Assembly: GCA_963662765.2 (NCBI GenBank)
Contig: CAXXUP010000008.1
Location: 434,001 to 498,000, forward strand
Direction of reading: 5' to 3'
Source: DATMXT01 sp963662765
GTDB lineage: Bacteria; Bacillota; Clostridia; Oscillospirales; Feifaniaceae
DNA length: 64,000 bases
Positions 35,737 through 44,171 of this stretch are shown here, piece by piece. Positions within the stretch are counted from its first letter, which is position 1; every line of letters begins with the position of its first letter. Made by a program: the position numbers and the translations under genes. The notes under the pieces were generated by a model. That model did not search any database, was not told where the DNA came from, and worked only from the letters and a program-made list of their open reading frames with translations.

Positions 35737-35787
35737 TGCCCTGTTAAAAAAATTGGCAAGCGGCAGACGCGTCTCTTCGTCTTTTTC

Positions 35788-35816
35788 TTGACGAAAAGCA
35801 CCGTATACAGTAGAAT
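35788..35816 (+). promoter_or_regulatory. Promoter of the amino-acid permease gene
   Basis: TTGACG (35788-35793), 17-bp spacer, TAGAAT (35811-35816), 38 bp before the start codon. Confidence 0.55.
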
Positions 35817-35854
35817 GTATTGTAACGATTATTTAGGATTAAGGAGTAGGGTAC

Positions 35855-37330
35855 ATGGCAAAACAGAAAAAGGACGGGATGAGTCTCGTCGATCTCTTTG
35901 CGCTCGGATTCGGGGCGATCATCGGCGTGGGCTGGTCGGTAACGCTCAACAACATGTTTATCAATGGAGGCGGACCGGTTCCGGCCATCCTCGGGTTTAC
36001 AATTGCGACACTGCTCTTCGTGCCGGTGGCGCTCTGCTTCGCCGAACTGACGCCGGCCATGCCGGTGGCGGGCGGTGTCATCGCCTACGCATATAAAGCC
36101 ATGGGCACAAAAATGAGCTTTGTGTCGGGCTGGTTTGTCGCAATGGCCTACATCAGCATCCTGCCGTGGGAAGCCATCGCCATCAATAATATCCTGGCTT
36201 TTATTCTTCCGTCGCTGAGCACCGGCAAGATACTCTACACGCTCGCCGGCTCCGACATCTATCTGAACTCGCTTCTTGTGGGCCTTGTCATTGCGTTCCT
36301 CGTCGTTTTGCTCAACTGGCGCGGCGTACAGGGGGCTGCCAAGTTCCAGACCTTTTTGACCATCTTCCTCATTGTCGGAAGCGCCTTGTGCGTTGTCTTT
36401 GCTCTTATGAAGGCCAATCCCGCCAATATCCAGCCCATCTATGCGGTGATGGAAGGCAAGAGCCACACCTCGTTTTTGACTGGCGTCTTAACTATGCTGG
36501 CGCTGGCTCCCTTCTACTACTCCGGATTTGACACTATCCCGCAAGGGGCCGAGGAAGCCGGCGGAGTCGATCCCAAGTCGCTGGGCAAAGTCATCATCGG
36601 TGCCCTACTGTCGGCCGGCGCTTTCTACATCATCATTTTTCTGTCGGTGGGCTTCTCCCATCCGTGGCAGGACTTCATCACCTTCCCGAAGCCGGCTCTC
36701 AGTAACCTCATGGCTGCCCTCTACGGCGGTGCCCTCGGACAATTCCTGTTCTGGCTGTCGCTGGCCGCTACTTTAGCCGGTCTCTTTACGACCTGGAACG
36801 GCTTTTTCATCGCCGGCAGCCGACTGCTGCTCGGAATGGGCCGCGCCAGACTGCTACCCCCCTTCTTTGCCACTGTCCATCCCAAGTACAATACGCCTTA
36901 CGGCGGCAGCATTTTCTGCGCCGGCGCCATGCTGGTGGGACCGTTTTTAGGCATCGGGCTTGTCGATCCCCTGACCATCCTTGGTTCGACCGGGTTTGTC
37001 GTCGGTTGGGGCATGGCGTGTCTGTCGGCCGTCATCCTATATAAAAAGGCGCCCGACATGCCCCGTCCCTACCGGATGCCGGGCGGTGTGGCCACAGCGT
37101 GGGCCGGCACCGTCATCTGCTTCTTCATGTTCTTAAACTGCGTTATTCCGGGGCTTCCCGGCTACATGGGCTCGATCGGCATGGGCGTCTTTATCGCCTG
37201 GTGCGCCTTAGGCCTTGTTTTCTACATCACGTCTTCGAAGTATCGCGCCGCCATCAGCGAGGAGGAGCGCATGACCGAGATGTTCAGGGCCTCTAGGCCA
37301 AAACAGGAGCCGCAGGATGCTGCCGGCTGA
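35855..37330 (+). CDS. APC-family amino acid permease
   Basis: 491-aa transporter with about 12-13 hydrophobic segments. Helix 1 has the APC substrate-binding pattern LFALGFGAIIGVGWSVTLNN and helix 6 region is LAPFYYSGFDTIPQGAEEAGG. It belongs to the amino acid/polyamine/organocation superfamily; substrate not determinable. ATG 35855 follows AAGGAGTAGGG. The last 14 bp overlap a small membrane protein gene, suggesting coupled expression. Confidence 0.88.
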   Translation: MAKQKKDGMSLVDLFALGFGAIIGVGWSVTLNNMFINGGGPVPAILGFTIATLLFVPVALCFAELTPAMPVAGGVIAYAYKAMGTKMSFVSGWFVAMAYISILPWEAIAINNILAFILPSLSTGKILYTLAGSDIYLNSLLVGLVIAFLVVLLNWRGVQGAAKFQTFLTIFLIVGSALCVVFALMKANPANIQPIYAVMEGKSHTSFLTGVLTMLALAPFYYSGFDTIPQGAEEAGGVDPKSLGKVIIGALLSAGAFYIIIFLSVGFSHPWQDFITFPKPALSNLMAALYGGALGQFLFWLSLAATLAGLFTTWNGFFIAGSRLLLGMGRARLLPPFFATVHPKYNTPYGGSIFCAGAMLVGPFLGIGLVDPLTILGSTGFVVGWGMACLSAVILYKKAPDMPRPYRMPGGVATAWAGTVICFFMFLNCVIPGLPGYMGSIGMGVFIAWCALGLVFYITSSKYRAAISEEERMTEMFRASRPKQEPQDAAG

Positions 37331-37643
37331 TCTTGCGGTACTTGACGTTATCATCTACTACCTTGTGACATTCGCCGTCGTCATGGTGCTGGGTCGGTCG
37401 GTGCGTAAAAAGGCCGGGGTCGGCAGCCGGCAGGACTTGGCCATGCGGGCGCCGAGATTTCTGTCCTTTCTCATCATGTCGGCGGCCGGCATCGCCATCC
37501 TTTTGATGGCCATGAAAGGCAGTATTACCTGGGCATTTAGGACTTATATCGGGGTTCCATATTTCGCGGTTTTGGTGTATACTATGACCACCTATTTCCG
37601 CCAGATGAAGGATCTTCGAAAGGAGAAAGGCGGGAGAGGGTGA
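37317..37643 (+). CDS. Small membrane protein coupled to the APC permease
   Basis: 108 residues, not recognised. Three hydrophobic segments: VIIYYLVTFAVVMVLG, FLSFLIMSAAGIAILLMAM and TYIGVPYFAVLVYTMT; basic loops KKAGVGSRQD and a basic C-terminus. It overlaps the permease gene by 14 bp, so it may be an accessory subunit or simply a co-translated neighbour. The stop overlaps the first possible start of mnmE. Confidence 0.65.
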   Translation: MLPADLAVLDVIIYYLVTFAVVMVLGRSVRKKAGVGSRQDLAMRAPRFLSFLIMSAAGIAILLMAMKGSITWAFRTYIGVPYFAVLVYTMTTYFRQMKDLRKEKGGRG

Positions 37644-37654
37644 CCCTCTCCCGC
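37630..37654. terminator. Hairpin over the junction of the small membrane gene and mnmE
   Basis: Perfect 11-bp arms GCGGGAGAGGG / CCCTCTCCCGC with a TGA loop, followed by CCGCTTTTAG. It covers the stop codon of the upstream gene and GTG 37640. It could be a weak terminator or could mask the GTG start of mnmE. Confidence 0.55.
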
Positions 37655-39003
37655 CCGCTTTTAGAAATGAGCACCATCGCCGCCATCTCAACCGCTCACG
37701 GGGACGCCGCCATCGGCGTTATCCGCCTGTCGGGGCCCGAGGCCCACAAGATCGCCTGCGCGGTCTTTTCCCCTACGCCCAAAATGCCGCGGCAAGCTGC
37801 CGTCGGCGTCCTATCGGACGGGGAGGGACCCATCGACAAAGCGGTGCTGACGCTGTGGAAGGCCCCCCGGTCCTACACCGGTGAGGATATGGCGGAGTTC
37901 TCGTGCCATGGCGGCAGGGTCGTACTGAGGCAGGCGCTTTCGGCAATTGTCGCGGCGGGGGCGAGACCTGCGGAGCCCGGCGAATTCACCAAGCGGGCCT
38001 TTGTGAACGGTAAGCTTGACTTGGCCTCGAGCGAGGGGGTCATCGAGCTCATTATGGCCACATCGGCCGCCGCAGCCCGTGCCGCCTTTTCGCAGGCGGC
38101 GGGCACCCTGTCAAGTGAAATCAAGGCCATCCGACGTGAACTTGTGGAAGTGGATGCCGACATCATGGCGTATGTGGATTTTTCGTCCGAGGGCATTGAA
38201 GCCCCGGAGCCCGCAGGACTTCTGGCGGGGCTTACAAGGGCCGCAGATCATCTGCGCCGGCTTCTCGACACCGAGCGGCGGGGGCGTATCGTGGCTGAAG
38301 GGGCGCCCTGCGCCATCATCGGCCGGCCCAATGCCGGCAAATCTTCGGTCATGAACTTGCTGTCGGGCAGAGAGCGCAGCATTGTCACCGACCTGCCCGG
38401 CACCACCCGCGACGTTGTTGAGCAGCCCTGCGAAGTCGGCGGTCTGCTGCTGCGGCTGATGGACACGGCCGGACTGCGGGAGACAGAGGATGTCGTTGAG
38501 GCCATCGGGGTGGAACGGGCAAAATCGGCTGCAGCGCAGGCGCGGGGCTGACCCTCGCCGTCTTCGATATGTCACGGCCTCTTACGCAGGAGGACATGGC
38601 AGTGGCAAGCCTGTGCCGTGGCCGCGAAGCAGTGGCGCTCTTAAACAAGTGCGACCTCCCGCAGGTCGCCGACAGCGCAGTGCTAAACCCGTATTTTACG
38701 AAACTGATCCGTTTTTCGGCAAGGACCAGCGTTGGGCTTGAGGAGCTTTCGGCTTATATTGGTGGTCTCTATCTTCCGGAGGAGGGCGAAGTGCTCATGA
38801 CTTCGCTGCGTCACGCCGATGCGGCAAGCCGAGCGCTTTCCCGCACTCAGGCGGCCATTGCGGCAATTTCGGCCGAGGAGCTTTGTGATATGGCGGAGTT
38901 CGACATTCGTGCCGCCATCGAGGCACTCGGTGAGATCACCGGCGAGGACGTGGGGGATGACGTTATCGACAGCATCTTCTCCCGCTTTTGTGTGGGGAAG
39001 TAA
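37640..39003 (+). CDS. mnmE: tRNA modification GTPase MnmE, interrupted by one frameshift
   Basis: With MnmG it installs the cmnm5 group on wobble U34 of tRNAs. The N-terminal tetrahydrofolate-binding domain begins STIAAISTAHGDAAIGVIRL; the GTPase motifs are GRPNAGKSS, DTAG and LLNKCD, and the C-terminal CVGK is the family's catalytic cysteine motif. The frame opened at 37640 stops at 38551; the rest (LTLAVFDMSRPLTQEDMAVA onward) is in another frame, so one base is missing near CGGGGCTG at about 38545. Start is GTG 37640 or, more like homologues, ATG 37667. An essential-type gene broken once suggests sequence error. Confidence 0.88.
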
Positions 39004-39292
39004 CCGGCGGCGCTTGGTTTTTGCGGCCTGCGGCGGATAGGTTGTCATCCTGTTGCCAAAGGATGCATTCCTGTCTGTAGATTTTCGAGCTATATATACT
39101 CAGTGTATTATAAAATATGCAGCCCGTTTCGCGTCATTTCGCTAAGGCGGCGGTTTCAAAACTGCCCTCCCGTGCGAAGAGAAGTTTTTCGCGAACTGTA
39201 CCCGGGAAATGTTTTGCGATTAGTATATTATTATAAAAATATACGTACTGTAAAAAATAAACGTTAGCACCGGCAATAAAAAGGAGTAAACA
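39004..39292 (+). other. Intergenic leader before mnmG
   Basis: 289 bp between mnmE and mnmG with no gene seen. The second half is AT-rich (TATATTATTATAAAAATATACG near 39222-39244 region) and probably contains the mnmG promoter, but no convincing -35/-10 pair was found. A longer gap than usual for mnmE-mnmG. Confidence 0.4.
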
Positions 39293-41164
39293 TTGAGCTA
39301 CCAGGCTGGAGAATACGATATTGTCGTCATCGGCGCAGGGCACGCCGGTATCGAAGCGGGGCTGGCTGCAGCACGGCTGGGTCACCGCACCATCATTTTG
39401 ACCATCAACCTCGACAGTGTGGGCAACATGCCCTGTAACCCCTGCATCGGCGGCACGGCCAAGGGGCAGCTTGTGCGGGAAATCGACTCGCTCGGCGGCC
39501 AGATGGCAAAGGCCGCCGACGCCACTTTTCTGCAAAGCCGTATGCTATGCCGGTCCAAGGGACCGGCCATTCGCTCACCCCGGGTACAGAGCGACCGGCG
39601 CCGGTATCAGGAGTATATGAAGCGGATTTTGGAGCAAACTGAAAACCTACACCTGCGGCAGGCCGAGGCCATCGAAATTGAGACTAAAGACGGCGCCATT
39701 TCGGCTGTCGTCACCCGGACAGGTGCAAGGTTTGCCTGCCGGGCCGTCATCCTTGCGACCGGTACCTACCTCGCCGGACGCATCATCATCGGAGAGACGG
39801 TATATGAGGGCGGCCCCGACGGCATGCATGCCGCCGCTGACCTTTCGTCCTCACTTGAGGCCATTGGCATTCAGCTGCGGCGCTTTAAGACCGGCACGCC
39901 CTCCCGCGTATTAAAATCCTCGCTTGACTTCTCCCAAATGGAGGTGCAGGAGGGGGACGATCCCATCACGCCGCTCTCCTTTGAGACGACGGGGCCGCTT
40001 TATAACAAATCGGTCTGCTATCTGACCTACACGACAGAGGCCACCCACAAAGTCATTCGGGCCAATTTGCACCGGTCGCCACTTTTCGGAGGGGTCATTA
40101 AGGGTGTTGGACCCCGGTACTGCCCCTCAATCGAAGATAAGGTTGTGCGGTTTGCCGACAAGGAGCGCCATCAGCTCTTTGTGGAACCTCTGGGCGAATT
40201 TACCGACGAATTGTATGTGCAGGGCTTTTCCTCTTCACTTCCGGAGGAGGTACAGTACGAAATGCTGCACACGCTGCCAGGCTTTGCAAAAGCCCATATG
40301 ATGCGCCCGGCCTACGCCATTGAGTATGACTGCTGCGACCCGAGGGACCTTTTACCGACCTTGGAGTCCAAAATCGTACCGGGACTTTACGGCGCCGGTC
40401 AGTTCAATGGGACCTCCGGCTACGAAGAGGCGGCGGCCCAGGGCCTTGTGGCCGGCATCAACGCCGTCCTCAAGCTTGAGGAGAAAGACCCTCTCATTTT
40501 GCCCCGCAAGAACAGTTACATTGGAACTTTGATCGACGACCTTGTGACCAAGGGGGCCGATGAACCCTACCGCATGATGACCTCCCGCAGCGAATACCGG
40601 CTGCTGCTGCGGCAGGACAACGCCGACGCGCGAATGACCCCCATCGGGCACGCCCTCGGACTCATCTCCGATGAGCGGTATGCCGTCTTCATGGAAAAGC
40701 AGGCCGCAATCACGGCCGAGATTGCCCGCATACGGGGGACAGCGCTGTCCCCGTCTGAGGCGCTGAATGCGCTGCTAATGGAAGCTGGTGGCGCTCCGAT
40801 TGCCCACCCCCTGCGCATGGCCGATCTACTGCGCCGGCCAAAAGTCACTTACGAGGCGCTCGCCCCCTTTGATCCCTCCCGTCCAGACCTTTCAAGGGAT
40901 ATTGTGGAGGAGGCCGAGATCCAGATCAAGTACGAGGGCTACATCGAAAAACAGCAGCAGGAACTGGAGCGGGCGGCAAAGCTTGAAAATTTGCGGCTGC
41001 CTGAGGGGCTTGACTTCATCGGCATGGAGGGACTGCGCCTTGAAGCCCGGCAAAAGCTTGCCCGGGTAAAGCCTGCCACCGTCGGGCAGGCCGGACGCAT
41101 TTCGGGTGTCAGCCCAGCCGACATTGCGGTGCTGCTCGTTTATCTTGAAAAGAAGAGACGGTAG
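39293..41164 (+). CDS. mnmG: tRNA uridine-5-carboxymethylaminomethyl modification enzyme MnmG (GidA)
   Basis: FAD-dependent partner of MnmE. 623 aa with the dinucleotide-binding start YDIVVIGAGHAGIEAGLAAA, the conserved cysteine block NMPCNPCIGGTAKGQLVREI and the substrate block GTPSR. The C-terminal helical domain ends ISGVSPADIAVLLVYLEKK, typical for the family. Start TTG 39293 follows AAGGAG with 6-bp spacing. rsmG begins 11 bp after the stop. Confidence 0.96.
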   Translation: MSYQAGEYDIVVIGAGHAGIEAGLAAARLGHRTIILTINLDSVGNMPCNPCIGGTAKGQLVREIDSLGGQMAKAADATFLQSRMLCRSKGPAIRSPRVQSDRRRYQEYMKRILEQTENLHLRQAEAIEIETKDGAISAVVTRTGARFACRAVILATGTYLAGRIIIGETVYEGGPDGMHAAADLSSSLEAIGIQLRRFKTGTPSRVLKSSLDFSQMEVQEGDDPITPLSFETTGPLYNKSVCYLTYTTEATHKVIRANLHRSPLFGGVIKGVGPRYCPSIEDKVVRFADKERHQLFVEPLGEFTDELYVQGFSSSLPEEVQYEMLHTLPGFAKAHMMRPAYAIEYDCCDPRDLLPTLESKIVPGLYGAGQFNGTSGYEEAAAQGLVAGINAVLKLEEKDPLILPRKNSYIGTLIDDLVTKGADEPYRMMTSRSEYRLLLRQDNADARMTPIGHALGLISDERYAVFMEKQAAITAEIARIRGTALSPSEALNALLMEAGGAPIAHPLRMADLLRRPKVTYEALAPFDPSRPDLSRDIVEEAEIQIKYEGYIEKQQQELERAAKLENLRLPEGLDFIGMEGLRLEARQKLARVKPATVGQAGRISGVSPADIAVLLVYLEKKRR

Positions 41165-41175
41165 GAGAAAAAATC

Positions 41176-41922
41176 ATGAACACCGAAGACAGGGAACTGT
41201 CGGAAAAAGTTACCCTCGGGGATCCGACGCTTTACATCGACTATATCGAAGAAGCCGCCGCCGCTTGGGGCCTTTCGGTTCCGGCCGACAGGCTGGCGGC
41301 CTATCTTGCGCTGCTGTACGAGAAAAACAAGGTGATGAACCTTACGGCCATTACAGAACCCCGTGACATGGCACTGCGCCATTGTATGGACTCTCTGGCC
41401 CTCATCAAGCTGGGACTGCTCACCCCCGGCCGGCTCATTGACGTCGGCACCGGCGGGGGCACCCCCGGCATACCGCTTGCCATCGCCATGCCGGAGCTTT
41501 TTGTGACATTAAACGAGCCCATGCAAAAGCGGTGTGACTTTCTGCGGGTTGCCACCGAGGGCCTTCGTAACGCCACTGTGCTGCATGGGCGAGCCGAAGA
41601 ACTGGCAAAGGCCCCCCTGCGCGAAAGTTTTGACTTTGCGACAGCTAGGGCTGTCGCAAACTTGCGCATGCTCGCCGAATACTGCATGCCCTACGTCAAA
41701 GTGGGCGGATATTTCCTTCCCATGAAGGCGGGGGACATCGAAGAGGAACTGCGGGAGGCCAAAAACGCCATCGGAACACTGGGCGGCGTAATCAAAGAGG
41801 TCAAAATCTATGAGGTGCCGGGCGAAGGGGCGCTGCGAAGCGTTCCGGTCATCCGCAAGGTGCGGCCGACCGACGCCAAGTATCCCCGCAGAACTCCCAG
41901 AATCCTGAAAAATCCACTGTAA
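41176..41922 (+). CDS. rsmG: 16S rRNA (guanine527-N7)-methyltransferase RsmG (GidB)
   Basis: Methylates G527 in the 530 loop of 16S rRNA; loss gives low-level streptomycin resistance. 248 aa with the motif KVMNLTAITEPRDMALRH, SAM-binding LIDVGTGGGTPGIPLAI and the family block ATARAVANLRMLAEY. ATG 41176 follows GGAG. Ends in a strong terminator, so the segregation genes downstream are transcribed separately. Confidence 0.95.
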   Translation: MNTEDRELSEKVTLGDPTLYIDYIEEAAAAWGLSVPADRLAAYLALLYEKNKVMNLTAITEPRDMALRHCMDSLALIKLGLLTPGRLIDVGTGGGTPGIPLAIAMPELFVTLNEPMQKRCDFLRVATEGLRNATVLHGRAEELAKAPLRESFDFATARAVANLRMLAEYCMPYVKVGGYFLPMKAGDIEEELREAKNAIGTLGGVIKEVKIYEVPGEGALRSVPVIRKVRPTDAKYPRRTPRILKNPL

Positions 41923-41959
41923 AATCGCCCGCCGCTTACGTATTGCGGCGGGCGATTTT
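41921..41959. terminator. Terminator after rsmG
   Basis: 15-bp perfect stem AAAATCGCCCGCCGC / GCGGCGGGCGATTTT with a 9-base loop and a T-tract; it begins at the rsmG stop codon. Confidence 0.92.
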
Positions 41960-42070
41960 TGTCTGATTGGGGCGTATTTCCACGGAAACTATTTTTCCAT
42001 TTTATTACAATACATTCTTGACATATTATCCATTTTATGGTAAACTTTTGAGCATGAGGGAGGTGGGACC

Positions 42071-42856
42071 ATGCTCACAATGAAGCGGGCCGAAGGCCGG
42101 CTAACCTCGCTGCCCATCGACCGCATCTCTCCATCACGGCATCAGACCCGCCGCGTCTTTGATCGGGAATCGCTCTTAGAGCTTGCCGACAGCATACGCA
42201 AGCACGGGTTGCTTCAGCCGATATCGGTGCGGGAAACGGGACGAGGCAGCTACGAGCTGATCGCGGGGGAGAGGCGGCTGCGGGCCTGCCTCATCGCAGG
42301 GCTTAAGACCATCCCGGCCATTGTTATCGACCGGGACGACAAGGAGAGTTCCGCCCTAACCCTCATCGAGAATCTCCAGCGCAGCGACCTCAATCTCTTT
42401 GAGGAGGCCGAGGGCATCGCACAGCTTATCCGGGAGCGGGGCATCACGCAGGAGGAGGCGGCAGGCGTCATCGGGAAGGCGCAGTCGACCGTCGCCAATA
42501 AACTTCGGCTGCTGCGGCTGCCGGAGGAATTGCGGGGAGCCATCATCGCCTCGGGGCTGACGGAGCGGCACGCCCGCGCCCTGCTGCGGCTGCCGGAGGA
42601 GCAGTGGGCCGAGGCTCTCCACTGCATGATAACAGGAGGCATGAACGTCAAGGCGGCAGAGCGTCTCGTCGAGCACATGCTGACCACCCCGCCAAAACCA
42701 CGCCGAAAGGGCATTATCAAAGATGTACGGCTGTTTTTCAACACGGTCGACCGAGCCATCGGCATGATGCGGGAGGCCGGTGTCGCCGCTAAAATGAGGG
42801 TGGAGGAGCTGCCCGACTGCTATGCCTGTACCATCCGGATCGAGAAAAGAGCCTGA
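42071..42856 (+). CDS. noc: ParB-like nucleoid occlusion protein (Noc type)
   Basis: 261-aa ParB/Spo0J-family protein. The CTPase/ParB domain has LIAGERRLRACLIAGLKTIP and TLIENLQRSDLNLFEEAEGI; the helix-turn-helix is GITQEEAAGVIGKAQSTVANKL. Noc binds NBS sites, spreads, and blocks division over the chromosome. The call as Noc (not a second ParB) rests on position between rsmG and parA, as in Bacillus. ATG 42071 follows GAGGGAGGTGGG. No NBS consensus (ATTTCCCGGGAAAT) was noticed in the window. Confidence 0.85.
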   Translation: MLTMKRAEGRLTSLPIDRISPSRHQTRRVFDRESLLELADSIRKHGLLQPISVRETGRGSYELIAGERRLRACLIAGLKTIPAIVIDRDDKESSALTLIENLQRSDLNLFEEAEGIAQLIRERGITQEEAAGVIGKAQSTVANKLRLLRLPEELRGAIIASGLTERHARALLRLPEEQWAEALHCMITGGMNVKAAERLVEHMLTTPPKPRRKGIIKDVRLFFNTVDRAIGMMREAGVAAKMRVEELPDCYACTIRIEKRA

Positions 42857-42940
42857 ACCAACTTATACATACGGTATGCCGGCGCGCCCCGGCCGTTCCC
42901 CCTAACGGCCGGGGCGGAGCACCTACATCCGCCCCCTCGA

Positions 42941-42956
42941 TGTTTCACGTGAAACA
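42941..42956. promoter_or_regulatory. parS site 1 (perfect consensus)
   Basis: TGTTTCACGTGAAACA, identical to the Bacillus parS consensus bound by Spo0J/ParB. It forms the inner part of a longer inverted repeat (42932-42965) with outer arms CCCCCTCG / CGAGGGGG. Confidence 0.95.
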
Positions 42957-42989
42957 CCGAGGGGGTTCATTATCACGGTTGTTTGTCTG

Positions 42990-43031
42990 CCCCTACTGTT
43001 TCACATGAAACAACAGGGGTTGTTTTTTATT
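42990..43031 (+). terminator. Terminator-like hairpin built around parS site 2
   Basis: Outer arms CCCCT / AGGGG flank the parS palindrome, and the run TTGTTTTTTATTT follows directly, giving the layout of a Rho-independent terminator for the noc transcript 67 bp before the parA start. Confidence 0.65.
42997..43012. promoter_or_regulatory. parS site 2 (one mismatch)
   Basis: TGTTTCACATGAAACA, one base off consensus (CATG for CGTG at the centre). It is embedded in the larger hairpin 42990-43019. Confidence 0.8.
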
Positions 43032-43097
43032 TCCAGTGGCTTTATAATAGATGAAACCGGCCGATGTGCGCCGAAAGATGTCAAAGGGGGAGCGGGC

Positions 43098-43877
43098 TTG
43101 GGCAAAATTGTCGCAATCGCCAATCAAAAGGGCGGCGTGGGCAAGACGACGACAGCCGTGAACCTTGCGGCGGAACTCGGAGCGCTTGGCAAGAAAGTAC
43201 TGCTGGTCGATTTCGACCCGCAGGGCAACTCAACTACGGGCCTCGGAATTGACAAGAGAGGGCTCACAAAGTCGACTTACTCGGTGCTGACGGGGGAGAC
43301 TGCCATTGTAGATGCGCTCCTGCCGACTTCGGCCGAAAACGTGCTGATCCTGCCGACCGACAACAATCTGGCCGGCGCCACCATCGAACTGGTAGCCGCG
43401 TCCGACCGGGTGGAACGGCTGAAGAGCAAATTGCGGCCCATGCGTCCGGCCTTTGACTACATTCTCATCGACTGTCCGCCATCGCTCGAGCTTCTGACAT
43501 TAAACGCACTGACGGCGGCCGATACGGTGCTGGTTCCTACTCAGTGCGAATTTTTCGCCATGGAGGGGCTGTCACAGCTTGTCAACTCCATCCGTCAAGT
43601 GACAAGGCTCTACAACCCAACCCTCACGATCGAGGGAGTGCTGTTGACCATGTTCGACAGCCGCCTCAATTTGACGGTGCAGGTGACAAACGAAATCAAA
43701 AAGTACTTCGGCCCCAAGGTCTATGCCACCACCATTCCGCGCAGCGTTCGGCTGTCGGAGGCGCCGAGCTTTGGCCTGTCAATTCGGGGCTACGACAGAC
43801 TTTCGCGGGGAGGGGAGCAGTACGCTCAGTTCGCAAAAGAGTTTTTGCGCAAAAACGGTGAGTCTGTGCCGTCCTGA
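43098..43877 (+). CDS. parA: Chromosome partitioning ATPase ParA (Soj)
   Basis: 259-aa ParA ATPase with deviant Walker A KIVAIANQKGGVGKTTTAVN, DFDPQGNSTTGLGID and Walker B YILIDCPPSLELLTLNAL. It regulates origin segregation and DnaA together with ParB. The frame opens at 43005, but the conserved protein begins GKIVAIANQKGG; TTG 43098 follows AAAGGGGGAG and was chosen. The longer version would run through a parS site. Confidence 0.94.
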   Translation: MGKIVAIANQKGGVGKTTTAVNLAAELGALGKKVLLVDFDPQGNSTTGLGIDKRGLTKSTYSVLTGETAIVDALLPTSAENVLILPTDNNLAGATIELVAASDRVERLKSKLRPMRPAFDYILIDCPPSLELLTLNALTAADTVLVPTQCEFFAMEGLSQLVNSIRQVTRLYNPTLTIEGVLLTMFDSRLNLTVQVTNEIKKYFGPKVYATTIPRSVRLSEAPSFGLSIRGYDRLSRGGEQYAQFAKEFLRKNGESVPS

Positions 43878-44171
43878 CAGAATGTATGATCCACCGCGAG
43901 ACATGGCCGGGTGCAAACACAAAAAACGAACACGCAACTTCGTGTCAGACTTGCCACAGAGCTTGACGGCGCCGGAGCAAATATGTTCAAGAACCAAATA
44001 CCAGGCGCCGTGAACAGGCTTGGCGAAAAGTCTTTGCATTTAAAAACGGCAAAACAGCGCCGCCCACCACATAATGGGCACAAAGGCGGGGTAAAATCAG
44101 GAAAAATGCAGCTTACGTGTTTCACGTAAAACATATTGTGCTTCGCAACAGCTTGAAAGAAGGTGATCTAT
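43878..44171. other. parA-parB intergenic region
   Basis: 294 bp without a supported gene. It contains a third parS-like site and the parB ribosome binding site. Short frames here have no convincing start signal or protein character. Confidence 0.5.
44118..44133. promoter_or_regulatory. parS site 3 (one mismatch)
   Basis: TGTTTCACGTAAAACA, one base off consensus (A for G at position 11), about 40 bp upstream of the parB start. ParB binding here could autoregulate parB. Confidence 0.75.
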
